Made by a program: the position numbers and the translations under genes
Shown here: piece by piece, positions 47,257 through 56,112 of the stretch
Layout: each line of letters opens with the position of its first letter
Position numbering within the stretch: position 1 is the first letter of the stretch
The notes under the pieces: generated by a model
The model's input: only the letters and a program-made list of their open reading frames with translations
Database searches by the model: none
Told to the model about the DNA's origin: nothing
From: Candidatus Fimadaptatus faecigallinarum
Lineage (GTDB): Bacteria; Bacillota; Clostridia; Christensenellales; Aristaeellaceae
DNA: 64,000 nucleotides
Assembly: GCA_018714445.1 (NCBI GenBank)
Contig: DVNK01000005.1
Coordinates: forward strand, 62,001 to 126,000
Direction: 5' to 3'

Positions 47257-49176
47257 TCAGATCTCGCGCACGTAAACCGTCATCTCATTCTCGCCGCGGT
47301 TGGCCCAGGCGTAGTACGGTATGAACGTCAGCGTCGCATCCTCAAGCACCGGCGCCTGATCGCTGTACAGCGCCTCGTCGGCGCTCACCATGCGCTTGCC
47401 GGGCGCGGTTATCTCAACTATACCGCCCAGCTTGTCCGGGCGCACGGTCTCGGTCAGCGCGCTGTCCCGCGGCAGGCACAGCGCCTCGACCACAGGCCCA
47501 TTGTCCACCTGCTCCAGGCAGTAAACCATCGGCCCGCGCATCACCGCGACCTTGCCCAGATCGGCGCGCACGCGGGTGTTGGCGTACACGCGCCGCGCAT
47601 GCATCGGCAGGCTCAGCTTTATCTCGTCGCCGTCGCTGAAAGCGCGGCTGATGCGCACATAGCCCCGCTCGGGCTTTAGGTCCAGCGCCGCGCCGTTGAG
47701 CGTCAGCGCGTACTCCTTCGCCCAGCCCGGTATGCGCAGGCACAGCGTGTACTCGCCCGCGCCCGGATGCAGCGCTATCTCGCCCGACGCCGGGTAATCG
47801 GTCAGGCACTCCATGCTCACGCGCGCATCGCCCAGTTTGAGCCGCGCCTGGTTTTGCATGTACAGGTTCACGTATATCTCGCCCTCGCCCAGCGTGTACA
47901 TGTACTTGGCCAGCGAGGTCGTCAGCCGCGCCAGGTTGGGCGGGCAGCACGCACACCCGAACCACTTTGGCCGCACCGGCAACACGTGATGCTTGCGCGC
48001 ATCCTTTTTGCTGGCTTCGGGATCGACCTCCAGCGGATTGACATAGAAGAAGTTATGGCCGTCCAGCGACATGCCCGCCAGGCAGGTGTTGTACAGCGCG
48101 CGCTCGAGCGCATCGGCATACCTGCCGTCGGGTTCGAGCTGCATCATGGCCCGCGCAAAGAAGCACAGCGCTATCGACGCGCAAGTCTCGGCATACACCG
48201 TATCGTTGGGCAGGTCGTTGTCATATGTAAACGCCTCGCCTACATGCGACGAGCCCACGCCGCCGGTTATGTACATGCGCCGGTTGACGGTGCTGTCGAA
48301 TATGCGCCGGCACGCGGCTACCAGCGTCTCGTCGCCGGTCTCGCGCGCCACGTCCGCCATGCCGGTCGCCAGATACATCGCGCGCACCGCATGACCTTCG
48401 GGCGCGGTCTGCTCGCGCACCGGCAGATGCGCCTGCGCATATGCCGGGCCGTACTCGTCCAGGTTAAAGTGATCCTTGCCCTCGCGCCGCGCCTTTTCCT
48501 CCACAAAGAAGTTGGGCAGCTTGCCGCGCTCGTCTATGAAATAGCGCGCCAGCTTCATCATCAGCTCATCGCCGGTGGCGTGATACATGCGCACCAGCGC
48601 CAGTTCGATCTCCTCATGGCCCGGGTAGCCGTGCAGCTTGCCCTCCTCGGGGCCTATGACCGAGTCGATGTGCCGGGCCATGCGCGTCATTATGTCCAGC
48701 AGTTCGCGCTTGCCGGTGGCCTCGTAGTACGCGCACGCGGCCTCCATCATATGGCCGGCGCAGTAAAGCTCATGGCAGTCGCGCAGGTTGGTCCAGCGCT
48801 TGCCGGGCTCCTTGACGGTGTAATACGTGTTGAGGTAGCCGTCGGGCTGCTGTGCGCGGCCTATCAGCGCTATCAGGTCGTCGCAGGTGCGTTCGAGCTG
48901 CTCGTCCGGGCGCAGCATCAGCGAATACGCCGCCGCCTCCAGCCATTTGGCCAGATCCGAATCCTGGAACACATATCCCTCGAATTCGCCCTCCGCCTCG
49001 CCGGCTGCTATCTTGAAGTTGTGCACGCACCGGCTGGGCGCGGCGCCCTCGACGCGGTCGTTGAGTATCTCCCACTGATATGGTATCACGATGTCCATGA
49101 CCTTGCGGGCCACGTCGCTGAGCAGACCCGCCTCTATGCGCACGTCGCGCACATCGGGTATCGCGTAGTGTTTCAT
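47257..49176 (-). CDS. GH127-family beta-L-arabinofuranosidase-like protein
   Basis: 639 residues, start ATG after GGAGGAGATTCAG. An (alpha/alpha)6 barrel covers about residues 1-400: WLEAAAYSLMLRPDEQLERT, LNTYYTVKEPGKRW, HELYCAGHMMEAACAYYEAT, GHAVRAMYLATGMADVARET, ITGGVGSSHVGEAF. The Cys cluster KWFGCACCPPNLARL (about 410) supplies zinc ligands and the unusual Cys nucleophile known for GH127. Beta-sandwich domains follow. No signal peptide, so action on imported oligosaccharides is likely. It follows a transglutaminase-like gene by 30 bp. Confidence 0.93.
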   Translation of the reverse strand: MKHYAIPDVRDVRIEAGLLSDVARKVMDIVIPYQWEILNDRVEGAAPSRCVHNFKIAAGEAEGEFEGYVFQDSDLAKWLEAAAYSLMLRPDEQLERTCDDLIALIGRAQQPDGYLNTYYTVKEPGKRWTNLRDCHELYCAGHMMEAACAYYEATGKRELLDIMTRMARHIDSVIGPEEGKLHGYPGHEEIELALVRMYHATGDELMMKLARYFIDERGKLPNFFVEEKARREGKDHFNLDEYGPAYAQAHLPVREQTAPEGHAVRAMYLATGMADVARETGDETLVAACRRIFDSTVNRRMYITGGVGSSHVGEAFTYDNDLPNDTVYAETCASIALCFFARAMMQLEPDGRYADALERALYNTCLAGMSLDGHNFFYVNPLEVDPEASKKDARKHHVLPVRPKWFGCACCPPNLARLTTSLAKYMYTLGEGEIYVNLYMQNQARLKLGDARVSMECLTDYPASGEIALHPGAGEYTLCLRIPGWAKEYALTLNGAALDLKPERGYVRISRAFSDGDEIKLSLPMHARRVYANTRVRADLGKVAVMRGPMVYCLEQVDNGPVVEALCLPRDSALTETVRPDKLGGIVEITAPGKRMVSADEALYSDQAPVLEDATLTFIPYYAWANRGENEMTVYVREI

Positions 49177-49206
49177 CTGAATCTCCTCCAAATCGCAATG
49201 GTTGGC

Positions 49207-50574
49207 TCAGTTGAGCCTGATAGCCTCAACGACCTCGCGCGCCTTGCACAACTCGTTGGGGCGAAGCAATCGGGTCTCGCTCTCGCATTCGCCCGACTGA
49301 TTGTCATACGGGTCATTGCGTCCGAACTGCAAGGCCGGCCTGAGCGGCGCCTGAAAGCGCGAGTTGGCCACCATGCGGTACGGGTCCAGGTTGCCAAAGT
49401 AGAACTTCCAGCGCTCCGCATTGCCCGCGCGCCGCGCCGCGCCGCCGAATGAGCAGTCGGCAAACAGCCAGCCCCACCCCGGCGCGTAAAACTGCGCCCA
49501 GTCATGCGAACCCACGTCGCCCGGCGCGGCATACAGCCCCGACTGCCAACGCGCCGGCACGCCCGCTATCCGGCACAGCGTTATGAACAGCAGCGCCTGC
49601 ACGCCGCAGTCGCCTTTGAGTCCCAGCGCGGCATACTCGGCTATCGGCGGCAGCAGGAAGTACTCGCGCATATACGAATAGCGCACATGACCGGTCACGT
49701 AGTCGTATATCCGCCACGCACGCTCAAGCGGCGCATCCGCGTCGCCGACTATGCGCGACGCCAGCGCGCGCAGATAAGGCGTGAACATTATGTGCCCCGG
49801 CAATTCCGCCAGATCGTCGGCATTGGGCGCGGGCACGTCGGGGTACAGCGGCATGTCGGGCATAGGGCGCTCGGCATCAAAGTAACGCACCCGGTTGTCG
49901 AACTCGTATTCAACCTCAAACGGGGCGTTTGCGTCAAGCCGGCGCTCAAAGTACGCGGTGCGGGCGTCCGCGCGCGCGTCGGCTACGCACACCAGCCCCG
50001 GCGAAGCGCTCAGCAGCTTGAGCCGGGATTGCTGCGCCGCCTGCGCGGGCAGCGGCAGATGCGCGCGATACGTGCCAGGCGTGAACGCCTCGTCGCACAC
50101 CTGCAACCTTGCGCGCATGTGCAGCCGATAGCCCAGCTCACCCCGCGCGCGCATCAGCGATATCGCCTCATCCAGCAGCGGTTTGTTCATGTCGGGCGCA
50201 CGGCCCGCGCGCGCCGCCACATCCGGCCGGAGTTTCAGCAGCGACGGCAGGAACTCGGCAAAATAGCGCCGCTGACCGTCGATATACACATAGGCTATGT
50301 CCGCGCTCAGCTCAAGTTCGGCAAACCCGGCCTCGTCAAGTCCGGGTATCGCCGCGCGGGCCATGTCCAGCGCCTGTGCGCGCGTATACGGGTAATTGTC
50401 CGGCAGCCGCGCGATGACCTGCTGTTCCAGCTTCAGCCGCAGCTCAAGCTCGGGCGCGCGGTGCTCGCGCAGGTAAATGTCGATCAACGCCTGCGCGCCA
50501 GCCAGGTCGCCTGACAGCTTGCGAACCAGTATGTCCTCGGGCAGAGGGTATGCCATTGCCTCTATGTCACGCAT
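49207..50574 (-). CDS. Transglutaminase-like domain protein
   Basis: 455 residues from the ATG after AGGTGATTACA. The C-terminal transglutaminase core has the catalytic triad: Cys in LKGDCGVQALLFITLCRIAG (about 322), His in GSHDWAQFYAPGWGW, and Asp in LFADCSFGG. The N-terminal 200 residues are helical and alpha/beta, rich in charged residues, with no family I can name; a beta-sandwich of about 80 residues sits between. No signal peptide is seen, unlike many secreted members. Such proteins act as peptidases or amide-cleaving enzymes rather than cross-linkers in bacteria. Located between a HAD-IIA gene and GH127 on the same strand; relation to sugar use is unclear. Confidence 0.85.
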   Translation of the reverse strand: MRDIEAMAYPLPEDILVRKLSGDLAGAQALIDIYLREHRAPELELRLKLEQQVIARLPDNYPYTRAQALDMARAAIPGLDEAGFAELELSADIAYVYIDGQRRYFAEFLPSLLKLRPDVAARAGRAPDMNKPLLDEAISLMRARGELGYRLHMRARLQVCDEAFTPGTYRAHLPLPAQAAQQSRLKLLSASPGLVCVADARADARTAYFERRLDANAPFEVEYEFDNRVRYFDAERPMPDMPLYPDVPAPNADDLAELPGHIMFTPYLRALASRIVGDADAPLERAWRIYDYVTGHVRYSYMREYFLLPPIAEYAALGLKGDCGVQALLFITLCRIAGVPARWQSGLYAAPGDVGSHDWAQFYAPGWGWLFADCSFGGAARRAGNAERWKFYFGNLDPYRMVANSRFQAPLRPALQFGRNDPYDNQSGECESETRLLRPNELCKAREVVEAIRLN

Positions 50575-50698
50575 TGTAATCACCTGCCTTATCTGTTCAG
50601 AGCGTCAGTTAAACGCAGTCGATTATGCTCACGGCCCGCGCCGTGGGCGGCAGGGCGTCAGCGCTCAGGCGTGCGCCCTGGGCCGCGCCCACCGCACA

Positions 50699-51484
50699 TC
50701 ATATGAACGGCACGATTCCGCCCAGGCTGTCGAACACCAGATCGGGCTGTATCGTGCTGTCGCGCAGCATATCGGGCGTCGTCTCGCCGGTCATGACCAG
50801 TATCGAGAGTATGCCGTGGTCAATGCCGGTCTTTATGTCGGTGTAGAGCCGGTCGCCCACCATCGCCAGCTGTCCACGCTCCAGGCCGGTGCGCTTTAGC
50901 GCCGCATCGACTATGCCGCCGTATGGTTTGCCGACTATCAGATCGGGCCGCCGTCCGGTCGACGCCTCTATGAATGCGATTATCGCGCCTATGTCGGGCG
51001 CAAAGCCGGTCTCGGTCGGGCAGTTGAAGTCGGGATGCGTTGCGATATACGGCAACCCCGCGCGCACATGGTCGCACACCGCCGTGAGCTTTTTATAGTC
51101 CAGCGTGGTATCATAGCCTATTATGACGTAATCCGGAGCGTTCTGGTCGATGTTTATGCCGCCCTCGCCCAGCTCGCGCAGCAAAAACTCGTTGCCCAGC
51201 ACGAACGCGCGCGCATCGCCAAAGCGTTCCCGGGCCACGGCGGCAGTCGCCTGGCCCGACGTCAGTATGCGCTTCTCATCGACGTCCAGACCCATGCGCC
51301 CCAGCCGCTGCACATAGTAGTGCGCGTCGTGCGACGAGTTGTTGGTCAGGAACAGATAGTCGCGCCCGGTCTCGGCCAGGCGGCGTATGAAGTCCAGCGA
51401 GCCCGGCAATATCCGCTCGCCCAGGTAAAACGTGCCGTCCATGTCCAGCATGAAACAGCGCACGGCTTCAAGTCTCTTAGGCAT
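50699..51484 (-). CDS. HAD-IIA hydrolase, NagD/PNPase-like
   Basis: 261 residues from ATG after AGAGAGGACAATACT. Motif I FMLDMDGTFYLGERILPG, motif II FLTNNSSHDAHYYV (Thr/Asn-Asn typical of class IIA), a C2 cap with PDYVIIGYDTTLDYKKL, a conserved Lys in VGKPYGGIVDAAL and motif IV AMVGDRLYTDIKTGIDHG. This class dephosphorylates small phospho-sugars, nucleotides or glycerol phosphate. A longer frame (MENAAVDRED onward) exists but its ribosome site is worse. Divergent from the GH43-like gene. Confidence 0.9.
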   Translation of the reverse strand: MPKRLEAVRCFMLDMDGTFYLGERILPGSLDFIRRLAETGRDYLFLTNNSSHDAHYYVQRLGRMGLDVDEKRILTSGQATAAVARERFGDARAFVLGNEFLLRELGEGGINIDQNAPDYVIIGYDTTLDYKKLTAVCDHVRAGLPYIATHPDFNCPTETGFAPDIGAIIAFIEASTGRRPDLIVGKPYGGIVDAALKRTGLERGQLAMVGDRLYTDIKTGIDHGILSILVMTGETTPDMLRDSTIQPDLVFDSLGGIVPFI

Positions 51485-51570
51485 AGTATTGTCCTCTCTG
51501 TCAACAGCAGCATTTTCCATTATGATACCACATATCGGTCGCGCGCGCACGCCTTTTTTCACGCGTCGCA

Positions 51571-51616
51571 TTGCGTGGGCCAAAGTTTTGTAGTAAAATG
51601 ATAATCAGCTTATCAT
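51571..51616 (+). promoter_or_regulatory. GH43-like gene promoter with perfect operator palindrome
   Basis: TTGCGT (51571-51576), 17-bp spacer, TAAAAT (51594-51599). Overlapping the -10 end and the expected start site is ATGATAA-TCAGC-TTATCAT (51598-51616), 7-bp perfect arms. The ribosome site AGGAGGAG follows at 51621, so binding here would block transcription. Confidence 0.75.
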
Positions 51617-51634
51617 GCGCAGGAGGAGCGGCTG

Positions 51635-52612
51635 ATGGATTTTGCAAAGCGCATCGGCGCAGCGCGTCGCGAGTCGATATTCAACCCTGACCCACAGCAC
51701 ATATACGTCTGGTGCGGCACGTGCGTGCACGGCGGCGACGGGCGATACTACCTGTACTATTCGTTCTGGCCGCGTGAGCTGGGCTTTAGCGGCTGGGTCA
51801 TACATTCGCAGATAGGCGTGGCAGCCGGCGATTCGCCCACCGGGCCGTTTGAGCCGGTCGGCATGGCGGTGCCCGCGTCCGGGCGCGGCTGGGACGCCGA
51901 CTGCACCCACAACCCCACTGCGCATATATTTGACGGCAGATACTACATCTACTACATGGGCAATCACGGCAACGGCGAGTACTGGAACCATCGCAACAAT
52001 CAGCGCATAGGCGTGGCGGTCTCCGACTCGCCCACTGGGCCGTTTGAGCGCTTTGACGCGCCGCTGATAGACGTAACGCCCGGCGGCTGCGACGCGCTGA
52101 TGACCAGCAACCCCTCGGTCGCGCGCATGGCCGACGGGCGCTACATAATGGTGTACAAGGCCGTAGGGCTCACGGGCGCGCTGCCCCAGGGTGGACCGGT
52201 TGTATGCGCGGTCGCGTTCGCCGATTCGCCCATCGGGCCGTTCGTAAAGTGCCCCGATCCGATATTCAGCAACCCCGAACACAGCTGGTCGGTCGAGGAT
52301 CCGTTCATATGGCGTGAGAACGGCCGGCTGTACGCGCTGGTCAAGGACTTTCAGGGTTACTTCACCCACAGTGCGCGCAACTGCGTGGCGCTGTTCGAAT
52401 CCGACGACGGCGTGAACTGGCGCGCCGGCGATGCGCCGCTGGCATTCGAGCGCACGATACGCTGGGACGACGGTAAGGCGCAGCAGGTGCACAACCTGGA
52501 GCGCCCGCAACTGCTGATAGAAGGCGGCGTGCCCATCGCGCTGTACTGCGTTTGCGCGCCGTATGACGACTATCGCGAATCGTTCAACATATCGTTTGCG
52601 ATAACAGGCTGA
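51635..52612 (+). CDS. GH43-like (five-bladed propeller) glycoside hydrolase
   Basis: 325 residues from ATG after AGGAGGAGCGGCTG. Repeated blade motifs: HGGDGRYYLYYSFWPRE, IGVAAGDSPTGPFEPVG, NPTAHIFDGRYYIYYMG, IGVAVSDSPTGPFERFD, NPSVARMADGRYIMVYK, AVAFADSPIGPFVKCPD, VEDPFIWRENGRLYALV. The SPTGPF and DG(R/K)YYIYY signatures belong to the GH43/GH117 clan; I cannot separate these by eye. Acid residues are likely the Asp in the NPTAH-IFDG region and Glu in SVEDPFIW. No signal peptide. Substrate unknown, possibly arabino- or galacto-oligosaccharides given the GH127 neighbour. Confidence 0.82.
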   Translation: MDFAKRIGAARRESIFNPDPQHIYVWCGTCVHGGDGRYYLYYSFWPRELGFSGWVIHSQIGVAAGDSPTGPFEPVGMAVPASGRGWDADCTHNPTAHIFDGRYYIYYMGNHGNGEYWNHRNNQRIGVAVSDSPTGPFERFDAPLIDVTPGGCDALMTSNPSVARMADGRYIMVYKAVGLTGALPQGGPVVCAVAFADSPIGPFVKCPDPIFSNPEHSWSVEDPFIWRENGRLYALVKDFQGYFTHSARNCVALFESDDGVNWRAGDAPLAFERTIRWDDGKAQQVHNLERPQLLIEGGVPIALYCVCAPYDDYRESFNISFAITG

Positions 52613-53052
52613 CATGCAACCAGCCGACATTGCTGACTCAGACTACGCGGCACGGCCGGCTCAGGCCTCATATCGCGACGGCCCCGGCGCCGCTGTGCCT
52701 TCCCGGCTCGACAGCGCTGGATGCGCGGGCCGTTATCGTGAATTAGCAGCGACATGTACAGCTGGCAGGCGCTGACGCAGTGTCAGGCTAAGCCTTAGAT
52801 TGCTGCATTGCATTCGCCGCAGCATAATTGCGGCGACGAAGTTGCGCGGCTGGCAGGCGTTGACGGGACACCACTGGATATCGCGAGCCGCGGCTGCACA
52901 TCATAAATGGGTATAATCGCGCGCGGCATGGCTCACCGGCGCGACATGATTCTGTTCAGGCCCGGCTCTGTCGGGCAAGCCACAGGCTACATCCGTGCGG
53001 CGACGCGCCCGCGCGGTTAAATTAGCGCATAACTAATCAGGAGGGGATTTAT
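52613..53052. other. Intergenic region before the second oxidoreductase
   Basis: 440 bp without a gene. It has a TATAAT at 52912-52917 with no clear -35, and the 17-bp phrase GCTGGCAGGCG(C/T)TGACG twice (52761-52777 and 52849-52865). TAATCAG at 53034-53040 runs into the ribosome site. Confidence 0.45.
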
Positions 53053-54144
53053 ATGGACAAGGTACGCATTGGCATCATAGGCTGCGGCGGCATAGCCAAC
53101 GGCAAGCATATGCCCTCGCTCAAGAAGCTGCCCGACGTTGAGATGGTGGCGTTCTGCGACATAATCCGCGAACGCGCCGAAAAGGCCGCCCACGAGTACG
53201 GCATCAATGGCGCCGAAGTATACGAGGACTACCACGAACTGCTCGACCGCAAGGACATCGACGTCGTGCACGTGCTCACCCCCAACCGCGAGCACAGCCA
53301 GATAACCGTGGACGCGCTCAACGCCGGCAAACACGTAATGTGCGAAAAGCCCATGGCGATAAACACCGCCGAGGCACAGCGCATGCTGGACGCCGCCCGC
53401 AAGACCGGCAAGAAGCTCACCATAGGCTATCAGAGCCGCTTCCGTCAGGACAGCATATACCTCAAAAAGGCCTGTGAAGCCGGCGAACTGGGCGATATAT
53501 ACTACGCGCGGGCACAGGCCGTGCGCCGGCGCGCAGTGCCGACTTGGGGCGTGTTCCTCAACGAGTACGAGCAGGGCGGCGGCCCGCTCATCGACATAGG
53601 CACTCATGCGCTCGACCTGACGCTGTGGATGATGGACAACTACGAGCCGGTAGCGGTCAGCGGCAGCAAGTACCGCAAGCTCGCCGACACCAAAAACGCC
53701 GCCAACGCCTGGGGCAGCTGGGATCCCGAAAAGTTCACCGTCGAGGACAGCGCGTTCGGCTTCATCCGCATGAAGAACGGCGCGACGATAATGCTCGAGG
53801 CCAGTTGGGCGCTCAACACGCTGCTGGTCAACGAGGCCAAGACGATACTCTGCGGCACCCGCGGCGGCGCGGACATGCTGGGCGAGGACGGCGCGCTGCG
53901 CATAAACGGCGAGAAGTACTCCAAGCTCTACACCGAGATACCCGAGCTCAAGTCGGGCAGCGCGGCGTTCTACGAGGGCGTGTCGTTCAACGCCGAGAAC
54001 CTCGAGGCCCGCATGTGGATCGATCACGTAAAGGACGACTCCAAGCCGCTGATTACCAAGCCCGAGCAGGCGCTGGTCGTCACCAAGATACTTGAGGCGA
54101 TATACAAGTCCGCCGAGACCGGCGAGACCGTCTATTTTAAGTGA
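53053..54144 (+). CDS. Gfo/Idh/MocA-family oxidoreductase
   Basis: 363 residues, ATG after GGAGGGGATTTAT. Rossmann start VRIGIIGCGGIANGKHMPSL. EKP motif MCEKPMAINTAEAQ (about 96). C-terminal domain with GGGPLIDIGTHALDLTLWMM, in which GTHxxD is the typical catalytic His/Asp region. It is distinct from the paralogue at 45.1 kb (different length and C-terminus). Single-gene unit with a downstream hairpin. Probably an NAD(P)-dependent sugar dehydrogenase; substrate unknown. Location just after the GH43-like gene on the same strand suggests related sugar use, but a 440-bp gap separates them. Confidence 0.93.
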   Translation: MDKVRIGIIGCGGIANGKHMPSLKKLPDVEMVAFCDIIRERAEKAAHEYGINGAEVYEDYHELLDRKDIDVVHVLTPNREHSQITVDALNAGKHVMCEKPMAINTAEAQRMLDAARKTGKKLTIGYQSRFRQDSIYLKKACEAGELGDIYYARAQAVRRRAVPTWGVFLNEYEQGGGPLIDIGTHALDLTLWMMDNYEPVAVSGSKYRKLADTKNAANAWGSWDPEKFTVEDSAFGFIRMKNGATIMLEASWALNTLLVNEAKTILCGTRGGADMLGEDGALRINGEKYSKLYTEIPELKSGSAAFYEGVSFNAENLEARMWIDHVKDDSKPLITKPEQALVVTKILEAIYKSAETGETVYFK

Positions 54145-54169
54145 TCTGCTCAAGCGCCGATGACGTCAT

Positions 54170-54198
54170 GCCCGCGCGGCTTTGAACACCGCGCGGGC
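54170..54198 (+). terminator. Terminator of the second oxidoreductase
   Basis: GCCCGCGCGG / CCGCGCGGGC perfect 10-bp stem, 9-base loop, followed by GCTCTTATG; 25 bp past the stop at 54144. Confidence 0.7.
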
Positions 54199-54273
54199 GC
54201 TCTTATGCTCCAAACGCTGCCGGACAAACGCCGGCACACCTTGCACGATATTCACAGAGCCCATGTTCAGGCC

Positions 54274-54302
54274 TTGCAATCCGCCCGAATATGCGCTATA
54301 AT
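54274..54302 (+). promoter_or_regulatory. Promoter of the attenuated acetyltransferase gene
   Basis: TTGCAA (54274-54279), 17-bp spacer, TATAAT (54297-54302). It would start a leader of about 135 nt before the coding sequence. Confidence 0.8.
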
Positions 54303-54308
54303 ATCGAT

Positions 54309-54434
54309 ATCATCGGAGGACAGTACACCGTAGTTTAGGGGATAGCAGGTCATGCGCCTGCAGGCCGCCTGTCAGATAAGATGTCGAGTGAGCTCGGTTA
54401 TTACATTGCGTAATAATCGGGCTATTTTTTTAGG
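54309..54434 (+). ncRNA. 5' leader with intrinsic terminator: candidate attenuator or riboswitch
   Basis: Between the promoter and the acetyltransferase start lies a 14-bp hairpin (two wobbles), AGCTCGGTTATTAC (54391-54404), loop ATTGC, GTAATAATCGGGCT (54410-54423), then seven T (54425-54431). This is a full intrinsic terminator before the gene. Upstream, 54320-54390 holds GGTC-ATGCGCC-TGCAGGC-type pairings that could form an alternative structure. GGAGG at 54316 has no start codon at proper distance. I do not recognise a known riboswitch class. Confidence 0.5.
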
Positions 54435-54446
54435 ATGTATGATATC

Positions 54447-54989
54447 ATGAAGGACATGACCGTGACCCTTGCGCCCCTTGCCAAAGACGACCGCGAACAG
54501 TTTATACTTGACAATCAGTTGTCGTTCAAGTACGGCGCGCTTCAGGAATTCGGCGCGCGCGACGATCATATCGACGCTGATGGCGAGATAATCTCACGTA
54601 AGACCATAGAAGACTCGATAGACGCCGGCAGCCACACATATCGCATCATGGCCAACGGCAAAAAGGTGGGCGGCGCGATACTCAACATAGACCCCGCTAC
54701 CGGTCACAATCATCTGGACATACTGTTCGTGGCGCCCGAGGCGCACAGTAAGGGCATAGGCCAAGCCGCGTGGCACGCGATAGAGGCGCTCTATCCGGAA
54801 ACCCAGGTCTGGGAGACATGCACGCCCTACTTTGAAAAGCGCAACATACATTTCTATGTGAACAAGTGCGGCTTCCACATTGTGGAGTTCTTCAACGCCT
54901 ACAACGTCGATCCCGATTCGCCACCGGATGCACAGGATGAAGGCCCCGATGAGATGTTCCGCCTCGTCAAGGTCATGCAACGGCGCTGA
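54447..54989 (+). CDS. GNAT family N-acetyltransferase
   Basis: 180 residues from ATG 54447; an ATG at 54435 is four codons longer, and both have weak ribosome sites. The core: TVTLAPLAKDDREQFILDNQ, SHTYRIMANGKKVGGAILNI, then HNHLDILFVAPEAHSKGIGQ, where the acetyl-CoA loop is VAPEAHSKGIG (Q/R-x-x-G-x-G form). The tail KRNIHFYVNKCGFHIVEFF is typical. Substrate unknown. Expression seems to be controlled by the leader terminator directly upstream. Confidence 0.85.
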   Translation: MKDMTVTLAPLAKDDREQFILDNQLSFKYGALQEFGARDDHIDADGEIISRKTIEDSIDAGSHTYRIMANGKKVGGAILNIDPATGHNHLDILFVAPEAHSKGIGQAAWHAIEALYPETQVWETCTPYFEKRNIHFYVNKCGFHIVEFFNAYNVDPDSPPDAQDEGPDEMFRLVKVMQRR

Positions 54990-55090
54990 CTCCGCCGGCA
55001 ACGCCCGGTCGTCACCGGTCGTGCGCCGCATACCGCGCGCCGGCCGGCGTGCCCGGCGTCAAGCCGTGCTCCGCCGTCATGGCCAATAAC

Positions 55091-55121
55091 AAAAACGACC
55101 GCGACCATTCAGCCGCGATCG
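55091..55121 (-). terminator. Terminator of the GT2 gene
   Basis: Minus strand CGATCGCG, loop of about ten bases, CGCGGTCG followed by TTTTTG (55095-55091). It lies between convergent genes and about 30 bp past the stop at 55153. Confidence 0.75.
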
Positions 55122-55152
55122 CAGTCGATCCATATATGCTTTATGTATGGCG

Positions 55153-56112
55153 CTACATCCGCACCTGATCGCGCCGGGGCTTGTAGACCTTGCTGCGCAC
55201 GGCTTCAGCGCGATATTTTTTCAGGCGCTTGCGACTCTGTTCGCCACGCCTGCGCGCCTGCTGGCAGGCCTTTTCCGCCTTTATAGGAGCAAACGGCGGC
55301 ACGCCGCCATCCTTGGCATAGCCTATGAAGAACATGCGCGTCTGAGCACGATGTTGCTGGTACAGCTCCATGTCCTCCAGCAGCGCCTTGTATTGAGCGT
55401 ACATCGTGCGCTTCATCTTGAACACGCGCGACGGCGCCATAGATATATACGAATTGGACAGGCTGCCCCGGCGCTTCACGTAGTAGTATATCGGCGTGTC
55501 CACCGCCGCTACCGAATTGACGCGCGCGTAGTAATCCATGTTGAACAGGAAGTCCTCGCACCAGTTCAGCTCCGCGCAACAGCGTATGTCATATTGCATT
55601 ATTATGTCGCGCCGGTAGAGCTTGTTCCACATTACGCCGTAGTAGAAGTTGAGCGGGCTGTCCATCAGATAGCGCACAAACTCGCGCTGCGTGAGCACCT
55701 CGCCGCCGGCTATGTTGGAGCTTGCCGTCATACGCCGCCCCACTACGCGAAAAAACTCGGCTATCACCAGGTCGCATTCGGTCTGCTCGGCACGCTCTAC
55801 CATCAACCGCGTCGCCTCGCTGGACAGGTAGTCGTCGCCGTCGACAAATTGCACATACTTGCCCAAGGCGCACTCAATGCCGACGTTGCGGCTGGCGGAT
55901 ACGCCGCTGTTGGGTTTATCTATTATCTTTATTCTGTCATCCAGCGCCGCAAACGCCCGGCAGATGTTCAGGCTGTCGTCCTTGCTGCCGTCGTTTACCA
56001 GTATTATCTCGATGTTGTCATAGGACTGTGTGCAGATGCTCTTTACGCAGGCGTACAACGTCGCCTCAGCATTATAAACCGGAACTATTATGCTGACTAG
56101 CGGTTTATCCAT
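55153..56112 (-). CDS. Family 2 glycosyltransferase
   Basis: 319 residues from ATG after GAGAGGTTGTACGAA. GT-A fold: PLVSIIVPVYNAEATLYACV, EIILVNDGSKDDSLNIC, GVSASRNVGIECALGKYVQF and the DxD-type VDGDDYL (metal/nucleotide-sugar binding). ED motif: NWCEDFLFNMDYYARV. The C-terminal 80 residues are basic and helical with RRRGEQSRKRLKKYR. It transfers a sugar from a nucleotide-sugar donor to cell-surface polysaccharide or glycolipid. Monocistronic; neighbours do not show a capsule cluster. Confidence 0.92.
   Translation of the reverse strand: MDKPLVSIIVPVYNAEATLYACVKSICTQSYDNIEIILVNDGSKDDSLNICRAFAALDDRIKIIDKPNSGVSASRNVGIECALGKYVQFVDGDDYLSSEATRLMVERAEQTECDLVIAEFFRVVGRRMTASSNIAGGEVLTQREFVRYLMDSPLNFYYGVMWNKLYRRDIIMQYDIRCCAELNWCEDFLFNMDYYARVNSVAAVDTPIYYYVKRRGSLSNSYISMAPSRVFKMKRTMYAQYKALLEDMELYQQHRAQTRMFFIGYAKDGGVPPFAPIKAEKACQQARRRGEQSRKRLKKYRAEAVRSKVYKPRRDQVRM

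Noticed and set aside
54325-54395. tRNA-like D-arm (GTAGTTTAGGGGATAGCA) in the leader at 54.3 kb
   Set aside because: No T-loop GTTCRA sequence or acceptor stem follows at the right distance; more likely part of an attenuator leader.
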